A stretch of DNA of 57,626 nt from Bacteroidia bacterium. GTDB taxonomy: Bacteria; Bacteroidota; Bacteroidia; Cytophagales; Cyclobacteriaceae. The notes beneath the pieces were generated by a model, which worked only from the letters and a program-made list of their open reading frames with translations, had not been told where the DNA came from and made no database searches. The stretch spans positions 1 through 57,626 of the forward strand of contig JAUHYU010000020.1 of NCBI GenBank assembly GCA_030426345.1, read 5' to 3'. The position numbers were made by a program, and so were the translations under genes. Positions 34,295-42,499 of the stretch are shown here, piece by piece (the stretch's first letter is position 1; every line of letters starts with the position of its first letter).

Positions 34295-35245
34295 TTATTC
34301 TTTCGGATCATACCTCCACACCTTATCGTGCATGGTATAAAGAATGTATTTATTCCTATCAAACACCAAAATGGGACTTGAATGATCTCCTTCAACAATT
34401 GGATTGCCCGGGTATTTTTTCCAATGTATCAAATCGGTTGACATAGCTACACTGGAAGTCCACAATGCATTAGTACCTGGCTTCATCCAGTCCGGATTTG
34501 AAGATCCATGATAGTACATATAATATTTCCCATCATGTCTAACCACCTGATTTGCTGTAACAGCACCTGCATCATATTTCTCAGGGCCCAAATGAATCAC
34601 AGGTTCATCACGGACATTTTTCCAAGTTTTAAAATCATCAGATGAAGCCAGCCAAATCCCTTCATCATTTCGCTCGTAAAAAAGATAGTTTGTGCCATTT
34701 TCAATCAAAACTGTTGGTGTGCCATAAGGCCCTGCGTCCAGAGGTTCATCATTGCTATCATAAATGGTAATATTGCCTTCTTCGTTCCACTTTATCCCAT
34801 CCTCAGAAGTCAGCAAGTGCGTACTGTCACCCACCCCTTCTGCAAACATATAGTACGATCCATCATTTTTGATTACGAACATATCCTCTATCCAATTATC
34901 AGCAACAAGTGGTTTCTCTGAATACCTAGACCAAGAAATTCCGTCTTCGGATGTTGCATAACCGAGAAGTTTAGTATCGGAAATATCCGAATTGTATCCC
35001 GTATACCACATTTTATATATCCCATCTTCATATAAAATATAGCCACGCTCGCGAATCTGTTTGTCCCAAGTTTCCTTACCCGTCCCTTCAAAAACGGGAT
35101 TGTTAGGATAGGCAGAAAACTCAACCATTTCTGATGGAAAATCGTTTTCATTGTTCTTTTCTGCTGGAGATTTGTTATTAGTACAGCCTGACCCTATCAA
35201 AAGGAAAAGCATGCTATAAAGTGAAATTGTTCTCATTATATTCAT
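34295..35245 (-). CDS. Beta-propeller lipoprotein, GH32/43/130-like
   Basis: A lipoprotein signal ends in IGSGC (Cys at residue 21). The mature protein shows five repeats of a propeller blade: YEDGIYKMWYTG followed by LGYATSEDGISWSRY, IKNDGSYYMFAEG with TSEDGIKWNEEG, ENGTNYLFYERN with ASSDDFKTWKN, HDGKYYMYYHG with AMSTDLIHWKKY, and FDRNKYILYTM. The 'SxDgixW' and 'dGkYyMyY' pattern is typical of the five-bladed glycosidase propellers of GH32, GH43, GH68 and GH130. The exact family and activity are uncertain. It is on the minus strand downstream of the metallohydrolase gene (110-base gap) and is convergent with the DUF2723 gene, 57 bases apart. Confidence 0.78.
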   Translation of the reverse strand: MNIMRTISLYSMLFLLIGSGCTNNKSPAEKNNENDFPSEMVEFSAYPNNPVFEGTGKETWDKQIRERGYILYEDGIYKMWYTGYNSDISDTKLLGYATSEDGISWSRYSEKPLVADNWIEDMFVIKNDGSYYMFAEGVGDSTHLLTSEDGIKWNEEGNITIYDSNDEPLDAGPYGTPTVLIENGTNYLFYERNDEGIWLASSDDFKTWKNVRDEPVIHLGPEKYDAGAVTANQVVRHDGKYYMYYHGSSNPDWMKPGTNALWTSSVAMSTDLIHWKKYPGNPIVEGDHSSPILVFDRNKYILYTMHDKVWRYDPKE

Positions 35246-35354
35246 GTTTAATTTTCAAATATTGAATTGTAAATCTGATAATTTATGTCAGTGCTATTAC
35301 AGTATATTCCATTAGAAAACCCAATCCGACATAAGACAACAAATTCAATCAATA

Positions 35355-36992
35355 TTAATTGCCAATTTGTTGTAGAATACCTTTGTAAAAATCCCTTGCC
35401 ATGTCCAACCGATCCAATATCCCCTGGTCAATAGCTTCACTATCTTTGGTCTCCTTCTCGATGGCGCTAATGGATAACAATTGTTTTTCAATTATTGCGG
35501 CGGCTTTCCGTTCGTCCCAAGTTGGCTTTCCGTCCAAAATATAATATACTGGCGTAGTATGGGCTACAGCACCATTTTCACAATATACAACTGCAGCCAA
35601 CCACTGACTCTTTTCCAGCCTGTGATTTAGGGCTATTTGAACGGAATCTAATCTTTCAAGATTCATATTCTCCTCTACCAAACCATCATTATTATAGATG
35701 GCTACTCGATCAATATTTCCTATTGCAGGATTCGAGATTGCCTTGATTCTGAGATTGGATATGGATCCCTTTTCTCGAATTATTTCTGTACCTGGTAATT
35801 CTCCATCGGCATCCAAGAAAAGTGCAGGACCATTCGACACAAAAGTATGGCCATTTTTTAAACCTTCAAACCAAGAATCTGCAGTGAAATCATCTCCAGT
35901 GTAAACAAATGTTCTTACTTCACCCAGCGTAGAACCCCAAGGCACATCGCTACCGGCAGCGGCGGTAATTCGAAAACCAAGATTCAGATAATCATAATAA
36001 TCCAAAGTATTGATTTTCGAAAACTGAAGTAGCTCCACAAAATCTATTTCCCCTGTAGTTATGTACCATGGAAATCCTCTGGGCAAATCACATCCATTCC
36101 ATGAAAAATGAGCATATCCTACTATTGCCCCTGGTTGTAAATGCAGTTTTTTTAAAATAAGGTCATAATAATTATAAGTTGAAGTATCACGAACCATTTG
36201 GTCCACATTCAAACCGATAATATGACCAAACGTACTTCTTGGATCCTCCTGACCTGATACCAGCCAAATATCATCGTCATTAGTCCTGGATTTTTCTCCA
36301 AACCCTTCCTGCTTGAATTCAGTTCCAAGATGATGTCCCATTTCAAGTACATTGACCATATGAACGTCTTCTGCTTTTGCGTAATTAAGCAAGAAGTCTT
36401 TGAACTTAGGCTTGTTTGTTGGGTGATGTACATGCACATCACCTGAGTACCAACCCAATTTTGGAAGATTGATCCATCGCTGAAGAAGATATGTTTTTGT
36501 GATTACCTTTTCCTTAGACGAAACCGCAAATTCTTCATTTATTGGAATATACTCATTCCCATGTTCCAGGCTTATCCGCCATTTACCAGGCGAAAGGGAA
36601 ATTGAGAAATCTCCTGAGGTCTGATATGCCACAGGATCTTTCCAATGAGGAATGGATGGTAGACTGGCATATACGTAACTCCGGTCATCATTATCTCCAA
36701 TTCCATTCATTTTTCGAATCGGACCTATCCAGTTCTTATCGTTGTTAAACTCAATACCCTGGTAGAATTCATTTGTATGAGATACTGAATCAATTTGCCC
36801 AAAATGACCAGGAATGCGTACTTTACCATCCTCCAAACTAGTTATGCAAACCATTACTGGAGTAACCAAATTATTCTCGGCTTCTCTGACCTGGATATGC
36901 ACCACAACTGATTCAGGTGTTTCGTTTTTTAACAAAGAGCAACTCAGTAAACTACTTACACCAATAACCAGTATCAATATTTTCCTTTTCAT
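35355..36992 (-). CDS. CehA/McbA-like PHP metallohydrolase lipoprotein
   Basis: The start at 36992 (MKRKILILVIGVSSLLSCS) is preferred to an ATG 132 bases upstream because it gives a normal lipoprotein signal with lipobox SLLSC. After a beta-rich N-terminal domain, SGDVHVHHPTN gives the PHP-type HxH metal motif. VLEMGHHLGTEF, LVSGQEDP and GHIIGLNVD follow as metal-ligand segments, then AAAGSDVPWGS, TFVSNGPALFLD and a beta-rich C-terminus. Relatives are the CehA/McbA phosphoesterase/carboxylesterase group in the PHP superfamily. The substrate is unknown; a membrane-bound phosphoesterase or lactonase acting on sugars is possible. Confidence 0.8.
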   Translation of the reverse strand: MKRKILILVIGVSSLLSCSLLKNETPESVVVHIQVREAENNLVTPVMVCITSLEDGKVRIPGHFGQIDSVSHTNEFYQGIEFNNDKNWIGPIRKMNGIGDNDDRSYVYASLPSIPHWKDPVAYQTSGDFSISLSPGKWRISLEHGNEYIPINEEFAVSSKEKVITKTYLLQRWINLPKLGWYSGDVHVHHPTNKPKFKDFLLNYAKAEDVHMVNVLEMGHHLGTEFKQEGFGEKSRTNDDDIWLVSGQEDPRSTFGHIIGLNVDQMVRDTSTYNYYDLILKKLHLQPGAIVGYAHFSWNGCDLPRGFPWYITTGEIDFVELLQFSKINTLDYYDYLNLGFRITAAAGSDVPWGSTLGEVRTFVYTGDDFTADSWFEGLKNGHTFVSNGPALFLDADGELPGTEIIREKGSISNLRIKAISNPAIGNIDRVAIYNNDGLVEENMNLERLDSVQIALNHRLEKSQWLAAVVYCENGAVAHTTPVYYILDGKPTWDERKAAAIIEKQLLSISAIEKETKDSEAIDQGILDRLDMARDFYKGILQQIGN

Positions 36993-37063
36993 GTTTTTGA
37001 AAGTGAGTGGTGATTTCTTTTGCGCTATGTACAATTTATCTGTGATAATTTCAATAATATTCT

Positions 37064-37085
37064 CATCCATGGACTTAGGATGGTT
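37064..37085 (+). repeat. Degenerate dispersed repeat copy
   Basis: CATGGACTTAGGATGGTTT (37068-37086 region) matches the palindromic-unit arm CATGGATTTTGGATGCTTT at most positions. It lies in the leader of the metallohydrolase gene. Confidence 0.35.
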
Positions 37086-37155
37086 TAATCTAAAATTTGT
37101 GATGAGTGTTTTGCAGAAGTGCAATGAGGGTAAGGTGCCATCTGAAAGTCACAGA

Positions 37156-37452
37156 TCAAATTAATACGAACAATATAGAGGTTGTAATCATGACCTGAAA
37201 GACAGATGAAATTATGACCCTTTTCGTTTTATCCAACTTAAAAGATTCTAGTATAAAATAAATGCTGACTGGCAACGCAGTGAAAATCATTGCGATAAAT
37301 GCTATAGTGCCAATAGAACCTGAATCTGATAAAAATTTAAAACTATTCAACCCTTCATCAAAAAAGCCCATCTCCAAAGTCACGATGAAATTGAGGGACA
37401 ATGTAGAAAAACAGAATGTCTGATCTGAAAATTTTATGCTATTTAAAGTCAT
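37156..37452 (-). CDS. Small hydrophobic protein, unknown
   Basis: The 98-residue frame has two clear hydrophobic segments (SIGTIAFIAMIFTALPVSIY and VIISSVFQVMITTSILFVLI) joined by a charged loop (ESFKLDKTKR), so it would be a small membrane protein. No family is recognised. It lies 163 bases upstream of the metallohydrolase start on the same strand and may be co-transcribed. It has the residue composition of a real membrane protein, but no further support. Confidence 0.45.
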   Translation of the reverse strand: MTLNSIKFSDQTFCFSTLSLNFIVTLEMGFFDEGLNSFKFLSDSGSIGTIAFIAMIFTALPVSIYFILESFKLDKTKRVIISSVFQVMITTSILFVLI

Positions 37453-37502
37453 GGGATTTGGATTGTTGATTATATAAAAATAACCTTAATTCTGTATAAA
37501 AG

Positions 37503-37536
37503 AAAAAAAGGCCCAAGCATAAACTTGAACCTTTTC
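37503..37536. terminator. Terminator-like hairpin, duplicated at 39454
   Basis: AAAAAAAGG followed by CCCAAGCATAAACTTGAA and CCTTTT: the AAAAGG/CCTTTT and CAAG/CTTG arms pair around CATAAA, with A and T runs on both sides, so it could terminate in either direction. It is a diverged copy of the hairpin at 39454-39486. Confidence 0.6.
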
Positions 37537-37552
37537 TGATCTTCATTTTTTA

Positions 37553-37577
37553 TTTCATGGATTTTAGAGGCTTTTTT
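37553..37577 (+). repeat. Dispersed repeat copy at a duplication junction
   Basis: TTTCATGGATTTTAGAGGC followed by TTTTTT. It is the copy within the duplicated block. Its GGCTTTT is also the microhomology at which the block jumps into the oxidoreductase-like fragment. Confidence 0.65.
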
Positions 37578-37728
37578 AGAAATTCGCAACCTGATGGAAA
37601 AAGCTATGCTCATAACCAATAGAAGTACCTGGAATGTACCATTTCATGTACAGATGACCTCCATCTATAACCAAAACCTGATGCCTCCCCAGCATCATTG
37701 ATTCAACGGCATTGTCGAATAGGGAACA
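37578..37728 (-). pseudogene. Decayed fragment of a Gfo/Idh/MocA oxidoreductase gene
   Basis: The sequence is about 80% identical by eye to 39672-39822, which encodes about residues 291-341 of the intact oxidoreductase. A long identical run includes CTATGCTCATAACCAATAGA and AGTACCTGGAAT. Small deletions and substitutions break the frame. With the hairpin at 37503 and the repeat at 37553 it forms a copy of the intact gene's 3' region that has lost about 146 bases between two GGCTTTT microhomologies. It has no coding capacity of its own. Confidence 0.85.
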
Positions 37729-37839
37729 CCAGGGCGATAGGCCTTCATTTATTTCATTAACCGCTTACTTAATAGCCATAATATGAGGCATTTAAGTATT
37801 TTTTTCTTAAATTTAGTCTACAACCTAATTTCCCAGGCC

Positions 37840-39270
37840 ATGAGAAAAAATACTCTATTAGTATTGATCTATTTGGTGGCAATTAATACTTCTTACGTTT
37901 TTGCCCGAGATTCATATTTAGCTTCTGAATCATATTTTGATGAAATAGACGATGTTTCAGAAAACTTAGCCAACGCCTACAACCAGACCATTGATGAGGC
38001 AATCTTAACTAATCCTCCCGGAAAGCCTTGTACAATTCGGGCAATAGAACTTGCCAAAGCTACTGGTTTGAAATTAACAGCAGAAAGTCTCAAATCTAAA
38101 GTAAGCACCTTCTGGGAGGTCTACCAGCGGTATGACGCCCTAAACATAACTGAGTTTGATAGAGGAGCATTTAGTACATTAGATGACAGAGCAATTAATG
38201 CCGTTACTGCCAGCAACAATTTTCCAGACTTTATTCAAATATTTACAGGTATATCGGAAAGAGAATTAAAGGACAAAATTGCTAGAAAGGAAATAGATGA
38301 AAACGTTTATGAAAAATTGGAATTATACTATGAAAAAATCAAAGGTCGAATTGATAGCAGAATACTGATATTAAATAAAGATTGGCAAAATGTAGAATAT
38401 AATTGTTCAAATAATATTAGGTATCATTTGAAAATTTCAAATTGGAATTACCCCGTGGCAACATTTCAACTAATAGTCGAAGTGGATATAATGTGCTCAT
38501 GTCGTGGAGTGGATGAAACAGAAGTCAATACTGCTATAGTCGAGTTTAGCTCAACATTTTCTGGATTATTCACTACTACGAAGTTTGAGGTTGGGCCGAT
38601 CCAAAATCCAACTCTTTCCTTTCCACTGTTAAATTGTTGCACAAGAAGTAATGCGGATGAGGGAGGAATGAAAAGAATTAACCCTCCAAAAAACAGCAAT
38701 TTTCAAGCACCTGAGCAGACCATTGGTAGCAATTTAGGAGTTGGTTTCAGAGATAATTTTAATCGTACTTCAATTTGTGTAGGTGCAGAATATTTAAGAA
38801 AGATAAATTCTACAGAAGATAAGGCCGTCTATTTAGGCTTGGAGATTGATAATCATTATTCTAAGTCGACAAACGATTTTGATGTGTCTACAGTAAAGAA
38901 CATCCTAAATCTTGGAGCGAAGTTACAGTTGCACACCCCTATAACTAATGCTGGTATGTTACAATGGGTCAATGGTCTTGATCTTGGATATATTATTGGA
39001 AGTGAAAAGCAGGAATATGATAATTCAGGATCGATTAAAGATAAAATAAATGGATATTCTGCAGGAATCTATACAGGATTACAACTACCTATTGAAAGGC
39101 GAATTTCCATTGGAGCCGAAATAGATGTTTTAAAATTTAAAAGTCTCACATATACACCAGATGCAGGTGGAGATAATATTACGGAAAATGACTTTTCGCT
39201 ACTGCTCAACAAAGGGAATAAAATAAGTTTTAACCTGCGCTACAACTTAAACTCTGGCCCTGAAAATTAA
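37840..39270 (+). CDS. Exported protein with probable C-terminal beta-barrel, unknown
   Basis: The ATG at 37840 (MRKNTLLVLIYLVAINTSYVFA) gives a clean signal peptide; an ATG at 37783 only adds a hydrophobic extension. Residues about 30-190 of the mature protein are helical (ENLANAYNQTIDEAI, KIARKEIDENVYEKLELYYE). A cysteine-containing beta segment follows (MCSCRGVDE, LLNCCTRSN). From about residue 300 there are alternating amphipathic strands (NLGVGFRDNF, ICVGAEYLRKI, VYLGLEIDNHY, ILNLGAKLQLH, GYSAGIYTGLQLP, ISIGAEIDVLKF, ISFNLRYNLN), as in small outer-membrane barrels. No family is recognised. It is bounded on both sides by the duplicated block. Confidence 0.7.
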   Translation: MRKNTLLVLIYLVAINTSYVFARDSYLASESYFDEIDDVSENLANAYNQTIDEAILTNPPGKPCTIRAIELAKATGLKLTAESLKSKVSTFWEVYQRYDALNITEFDRGAFSTLDDRAINAVTASNNFPDFIQIFTGISERELKDKIARKEIDENVYEKLELYYEKIKGRIDSRILILNKDWQNVEYNCSNNIRYHLKISNWNYPVATFQLIVEVDIMCSCRGVDETEVNTAIVEFSSTFSGLFTTTKFEVGPIQNPTLSFPLLNCCTRSNADEGGMKRINPPKNSNFQAPEQTIGSNLGVGFRDNFNRTSICVGAEYLRKINSTEDKAVYLGLEIDNHYSKSTNDFDVSTVKNILNLGAKLQLHTPITNAGMLQWVNGLDLGYIIGSEKQEYDNSGSIKDKINGYSAGIYTGLQLPIERRISIGAEIDVLKFKSLTYTPDAGGDNITENDFSLLLNKGNKISFNLRYNLNSGPEN

Positions 39271-39453
39271 TGGCAATTTTTATTGGGATATAAGTAGTTT
39301 TGTCAAACTACTCCTTGGTTTGTGTCCGTCTGATTGGTCAACATTCCTCACAACAATAAAAACAGCCCAAAAGTCTATGACTGCCCCCAAACTGATTGGA
39401 AATAAAAAGTATTGGACTTACCATTCTTACTATACTAAAGCTATCGAAAAAGC

Positions 39454-39486
39454 AAAAAAGGTCCAAGTACCGACCTGAACCTTTTC
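39454..39486. terminator. Bidirectional terminator between convergent genes
   Basis: AAAAAAGGTCC..GAACCTTTTCT: AAAAGGT pairs with ACCTTTT around CCAAGTACCGACCTGA. A and T runs flank the stem. It lies between the barrel-like gene (ends 39270) and the oxidoreductase gene (ends 39538) that converge here. Confidence 0.65.
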
Positions 39487-39502
39487 TGAATTCCATTTAT
39501 TA

Positions 39503-39527
39503 TTTCATGGATTTTGGACGCTTTTTG
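39503..39527 (+). repeat. Dispersed repeat copy at the end of the catabolic operon
   Basis: TTTCATGGATTTTGGACGC then TTTTTG, 11 bases from the oxidoreductase stop codon. It is the parent of the copy at 37553-37577. Confidence 0.65.
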
Positions 39528-39537
39528 CTCCCAAAAT

Positions 39538-40695
39538 TTACCACTTCACGCCAGTATCCTTCCAGCTTCTATCGTTAGCAGAGTTGATCACCGCTTCACA
39601 TACTTTCTGGGTTTCAAACGCACTTTGGAAAGTCGGCTCGCAAGGCCCCTCTCCTGCTTCTAGGCTTTTCAAGAAATCTGCAACCTGATGGATAAAACTA
39701 TGCTCATAACCAATAGAAGTACCTGGAATCCACCATTTATCCATGTACGGCTGATCTCCATCAGTAACCAATACTTGTCGCCAGCCCCGAACTATTGATT
39801 CATCGGCATGGTCAAATAGTTCGAGATAGTTCATGTCATGCAGATTCCATTTCAGAGAGGCATGTTCCCCGTTTATTTCCAAAGTATTCAAAGCCTTGTG
39901 GCCACGCGCATATCTAGTGGCCTCAAAAACCCCCAAAGATCCATTGTCAAAATGGCAATGGAAAATGCAGGCATCGTCAATGCCTACTTTCTGCACCTTG
40001 CCACTTGCCTGATGCACACGCTCCTTTATGAACGTCTCTGTAACGGCAGACACATCCTTAATGCCTCCGTTTAGCCACATAGCGGTATCGATACAATGTG
40101 CCAAAAGATCACCTGTGACTCCAGACCCAGCAGCATCAACATCCAAACGCCACAATGCCTCCCCTCCTTGCGGAAGTTCCGGATTAATAGTCCAGTCCTG
40201 TAAAAAGTTTGCCCTGTAATGAAATATTTTTCCAAGTTTTCCTGAATCAATGATTTGTTTGATCAGTGTGACCGCAGGCACACGTCGATAATTGTACCAC
40301 ACAGTATTGGCAACCCCAGACTTTTCAATGGCCTCTACCATTGGCTTGGCTTCAGCTACGGTTCGGGCCAAAGGCTTTTCGCACAGCACCATTTTGCCTG
40401 CCTCAGCAGCTGCTATGGCAATTTCTGAATGCATGTCATTCGGTGTACAAATATCCACAGCATCGATATCATCCCGGGCGATAACAGCTTTCCAATCTGT
40501 CTCAAAAGACTCATATTGCCATTGCTCGGCAAATGCCTTTACCTTTTCGGGTGTTCGCGAACAAACAGTCTTCAGAACCGGTCTGTATTCCAATTCAGGA
40601 AAGAAATCCCCAATTCGTTTGTAACCATTGGTGTGTGTTCGCGCCATCAATCCTGTGCCGATCATGGCTATTCTTAGCTGCTTTTTGTTTTCCAT
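39538..40695 (-). CDS. Gfo/Idh/MocA-family NAD(P)-dependent sugar oxidoreductase
   Basis: The N-terminal Rossmann fold has [11 protein letters not shown] (GTGLMA at 13-18) and the family CEKPLA motif (105-110, Lys in EKP binds nicotinamide). The C-terminal alpha/beta domain has [15 protein letters not shown] with the conserved Asp/His pair region and [13 protein letters not shown]. Members oxidise hydroxyls of sugars, often at C3 to give 3-keto-sugars, or cyclitols. It is the last gene of the ten-gene minus-strand operon, 42 bases after a TIM-barrel isomerase. A decayed copy of part of its 3' end lies at 37578-37728. Confidence 0.93.
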   Translation of the reverse strand: MENKKQLRIAMIGTGLMARTHTNGYKRIGDFFPELEYRPVLKTVCSRTPEKVKAFAEQWQYESFETDWKAVIARDDIDAVDICTPNDMHSEIAIAAAEAGKMVLCEKPLARTVAEAKPMVEAIEKSGVANTVWYNYRRVPAVTLIKQIIDSGKLGKIFHYRANFLQDWTINPELPQGGEALWRLDVDAAGSGVTGDLLAHCIDTAMWLNGGIKDVSAVTETFIKERVHQASGKVQKVGIDDACIFHCHFDNGSLGVFEATRYARGHKALNTLEINGEHASLKWNLHDMNYLELFDHADESIVRGWRQVLVTDGDQPYMDKWWIPGTSIGYEHSFIHQVADFLKSLEAGEGPCEPTFQSAFETQKVCEAVINSANDRSWKDTGVKW

Positions 40696-40737
40696 TTTTT
40701 TGAGTTTTTTATATTAAAAATCAATTTCAGTACACTT

Positions 40738-41550
40738 TTAAAGGAGAGGTTCCAAAACCCTTTTTATGTAAATACCATCGGCCATAGTTACTCCATCCGG
40801 ATCAGTAATCGCCTCGTCACATTCGTCCTCCACGATAATCCAACCTTCAAACCCGGTTTGCTTTAGGTATTTTGTGATCCCTACAAAATCAATAATTCCA
40901 TCACCCATTGGTGCCCATGTTCCATCTTCATACATATCCTTATAATGCACGCAATTGACCAATTCCCTGTATTGCTGGATAATGGTGAGTGGATCCATGC
41001 CTCCTTTTGCCATGTGACCAACATCAGGAGTGTATTTAATCACGTTGCTATCCAATCCATTCAGAAGAATTTTATAATCCTCTTCAGTTCTATAGATCGA
41101 TCCCATCGGGGAATTTGGATGATAAGAGCATACAATACCTTTGTCTGAAGCCCTCGTTGCAATTTGATTCACGCAGGTAAGCAAGTTCTGTTGTCGTTCC
41201 TTTAGATTATCGCGATCATTCCCCGGCATTTGTACCAATAATAAAATAGCTTCCGGGAAATGGGTCATGAAATCAATCCATTGGTCTGAGCGCTGCCTTT
41301 CGTCATCTGTCTCTTGTGGATTAAGCCAATCCTCGACATGCACCAGTACTGAAAGTTCCGTGTTGTTTCTTTCCAAAGCCGCTTTCATCACTGCAGGATC
41401 AGTAAAGCCTCCCATGAATCCTGTATCAGGTTCTATGCTGGCAAAGCCGGCCTTGGAAGTGACTTGCAGGATATGTTCCAGTTTGTCCTTATATTTTTCC
41501 CCAGACATCGCCCAGGTATAGGTCTCACAACCGATTTTTATTTTATTCAT
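40738..41550 (-). CDS. Sugar phosphate isomerase/epimerase-like TIM-barrel enzyme
   Basis: The 270-residue protein has the AP-endonuclease-2 fold: KIGCETYTWAMSG at the start, SIEPDTGF (first metal-side acidic strand), CSYHPNSPMGS, YTPDVGHMAKGG (metal Asp/His), NCVHYKDM (metal His) and WIIVEDECDE (metal Glu). These match the Glu-Asp-His-Glu metal site of IolE/xylose-isomerase-like barrels. It likely isomerises or epimerises a keto-sugar or inosose. It is encoded between the alpha/beta hydrolase and oxidoreductase genes in the catabolic operon. Confidence 0.88.
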   Translation of the reverse strand: MNKIKIGCETYTWAMSGEKYKDKLEHILQVTSKAGFASIEPDTGFMGGFTDPAVMKAALERNNTELSVLVHVEDWLNPQETDDERQRSDQWIDFMTHFPEAILLLVQMPGNDRDNLKERQQNLLTCVNQIATRASDKGIVCSYHPNSPMGSIYRTEEDYKILLNGLDSNVIKYTPDVGHMAKGGMDPLTIIQQYRELVNCVHYKDMYEDGTWAPMGDGIIDFVGITKYLKQTGFEGWIIVEDECDEAITDPDGVTMADGIYIKRVLEPLL

Positions 41551-41623
41551 ATTGAATATTGTTAATAACTATTACTGTCGTCCGAGTAAAACTAAAATCC
41601 AATTTTACAACATCAATCCCCCC

Positions 41624-41648
41624 AACCCCCTTTTCAAAGGGGGGTTTT
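41624..41648. terminator. GC-rich hairpin with T tail between operon genes
   Basis: AACCCCCTTTTCAAAGGGGG followed by GTTTT: a 9-10 bp stem with a T run on the plus strand and an A-A-lead on the minus strand. Such C5/G5 hairpins are common intergenic elements in Bacteroidota and may be an attenuator in the minus-strand operon. It lies 74 bases upstream of the isomerase start at 41550. Confidence 0.6.
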
Positions 41649-41660
41649 GTCAGAGGAATT

Positions 41661-42467
41661 TTAATATTTATCCTTCAACCAATTCAACACCCTTGGATTA
41701 AAATCTTCGATTTTCTCCCAATGAAAAGCGTGTCCTGCATCTTCATAAAGATGTAAATCGCTACGAGAAATTCCACTTGCAACTTCCCTTACCATCCATT
41801 CGGGGATGAAAATATCTTCCTTGCCCCCAATCACCAGACAGGGCGCATAGATTTTAGATAGATTTCCGAGAACATCATGAGAAATACAGGCGAGGGCTTG
41901 CCCTTCCAAACCATGCAGCGGCTGTGGATTTTCCGTCAGTGCTGCTTCGTGTTGCCCTTCAATCAAGCCATGATATTCTGCATCATCGTCCCAGGTAGAT
42001 TTGTGGAATATCAGCAACTGCACAAAATTTGCAAAATGCCGGGGTCTCAGGTGTGCTTTGACATGCATCATGTGCCTGAACACGGCCTCACCTTTGTGAT
42101 CGCACCTCGCCCAGGGACACATCAAAACCATGGATTTTACCACCTTTTGATGCCGTACCGCAAGCTGCAAAGCAATGGCCCCTCCCATAGATACCCCAAC
42201 AACAGCTGCTTCCTCGATGCCCAAAGCATCTAATAGTGCAGCGCTGTCATCTGCCATTTGTGCAGTGGTGTATGGCCCTTCAGGTTTGTCTGTCGCTCCT
42301 ACCCCACGATTGTCAAATAGAATACAGCGATATTCCTTTTCCCAGTAGGATACATGCTTTTCCCATACGGAACATGGTGCGGTAATTCCCATTATCAGCA
42401 ATAGTGGTTTTCCCGAGCCACGCTCTTCATAGTACATCCTTATTCCATTTGCATCTATAAAAGGCAT
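41661..42467 (-). CDS. Alpha/beta hydrolase (lactonase- or esterase-like)
   Basis: No signal peptide is present. GSGKPLLLIMGITA starts the fold, and FDNRGVGATDKP is the classical strand-4 loop. VVGVSMGGAIALQLAV gives nucleophile Ser93. IGGKEDIFIPEW supplies the Asp, and EDAGHAFHWE supplies the His. The profile is that of 3-oxoadipate enol-lactonase-like hydrolases. In this operon it could open a sugar lactone formed by the oxidoreductase, which is inference. It lies 32 bases downstream of the 352-residue isomerase gene. Confidence 0.85.
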   Translation of the reverse strand: MPFIDANGIRMYYEERGSGKPLLLIMGITAPCSVWEKHVSYWEKEYRCILFDNRGVGATDKPEGPYTTAQMADDSAALLDALGIEEAAVVGVSMGGAIALQLAVRHQKVVKSMVLMCPWARCDHKGEAVFRHMMHVKAHLRPRHFANFVQLLIFHKSTWDDDAEYHGLIEGQHEAALTENPQPLHGLEGQALACISHDVLGNLSKIYAPCLVIGGKEDIFIPEWMVREVASGISRSDLHLYEDAGHAFHWEKIEDFNPRVLNWLKDKY

Positions 42468-42499
42468 GTTGATATTTGTTTATTCCTAATCAAATAATT

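Noticed and set aside
34234-34446. A 70-codon plus-strand frame whose ATG overlaps the stop of the DUF2723 gene
   Set aside because: All but about 20 codons are antisense to the propeller lipoprotein and no family is recognised. It could be the stump of a lost gene, but there is no support for a protein.
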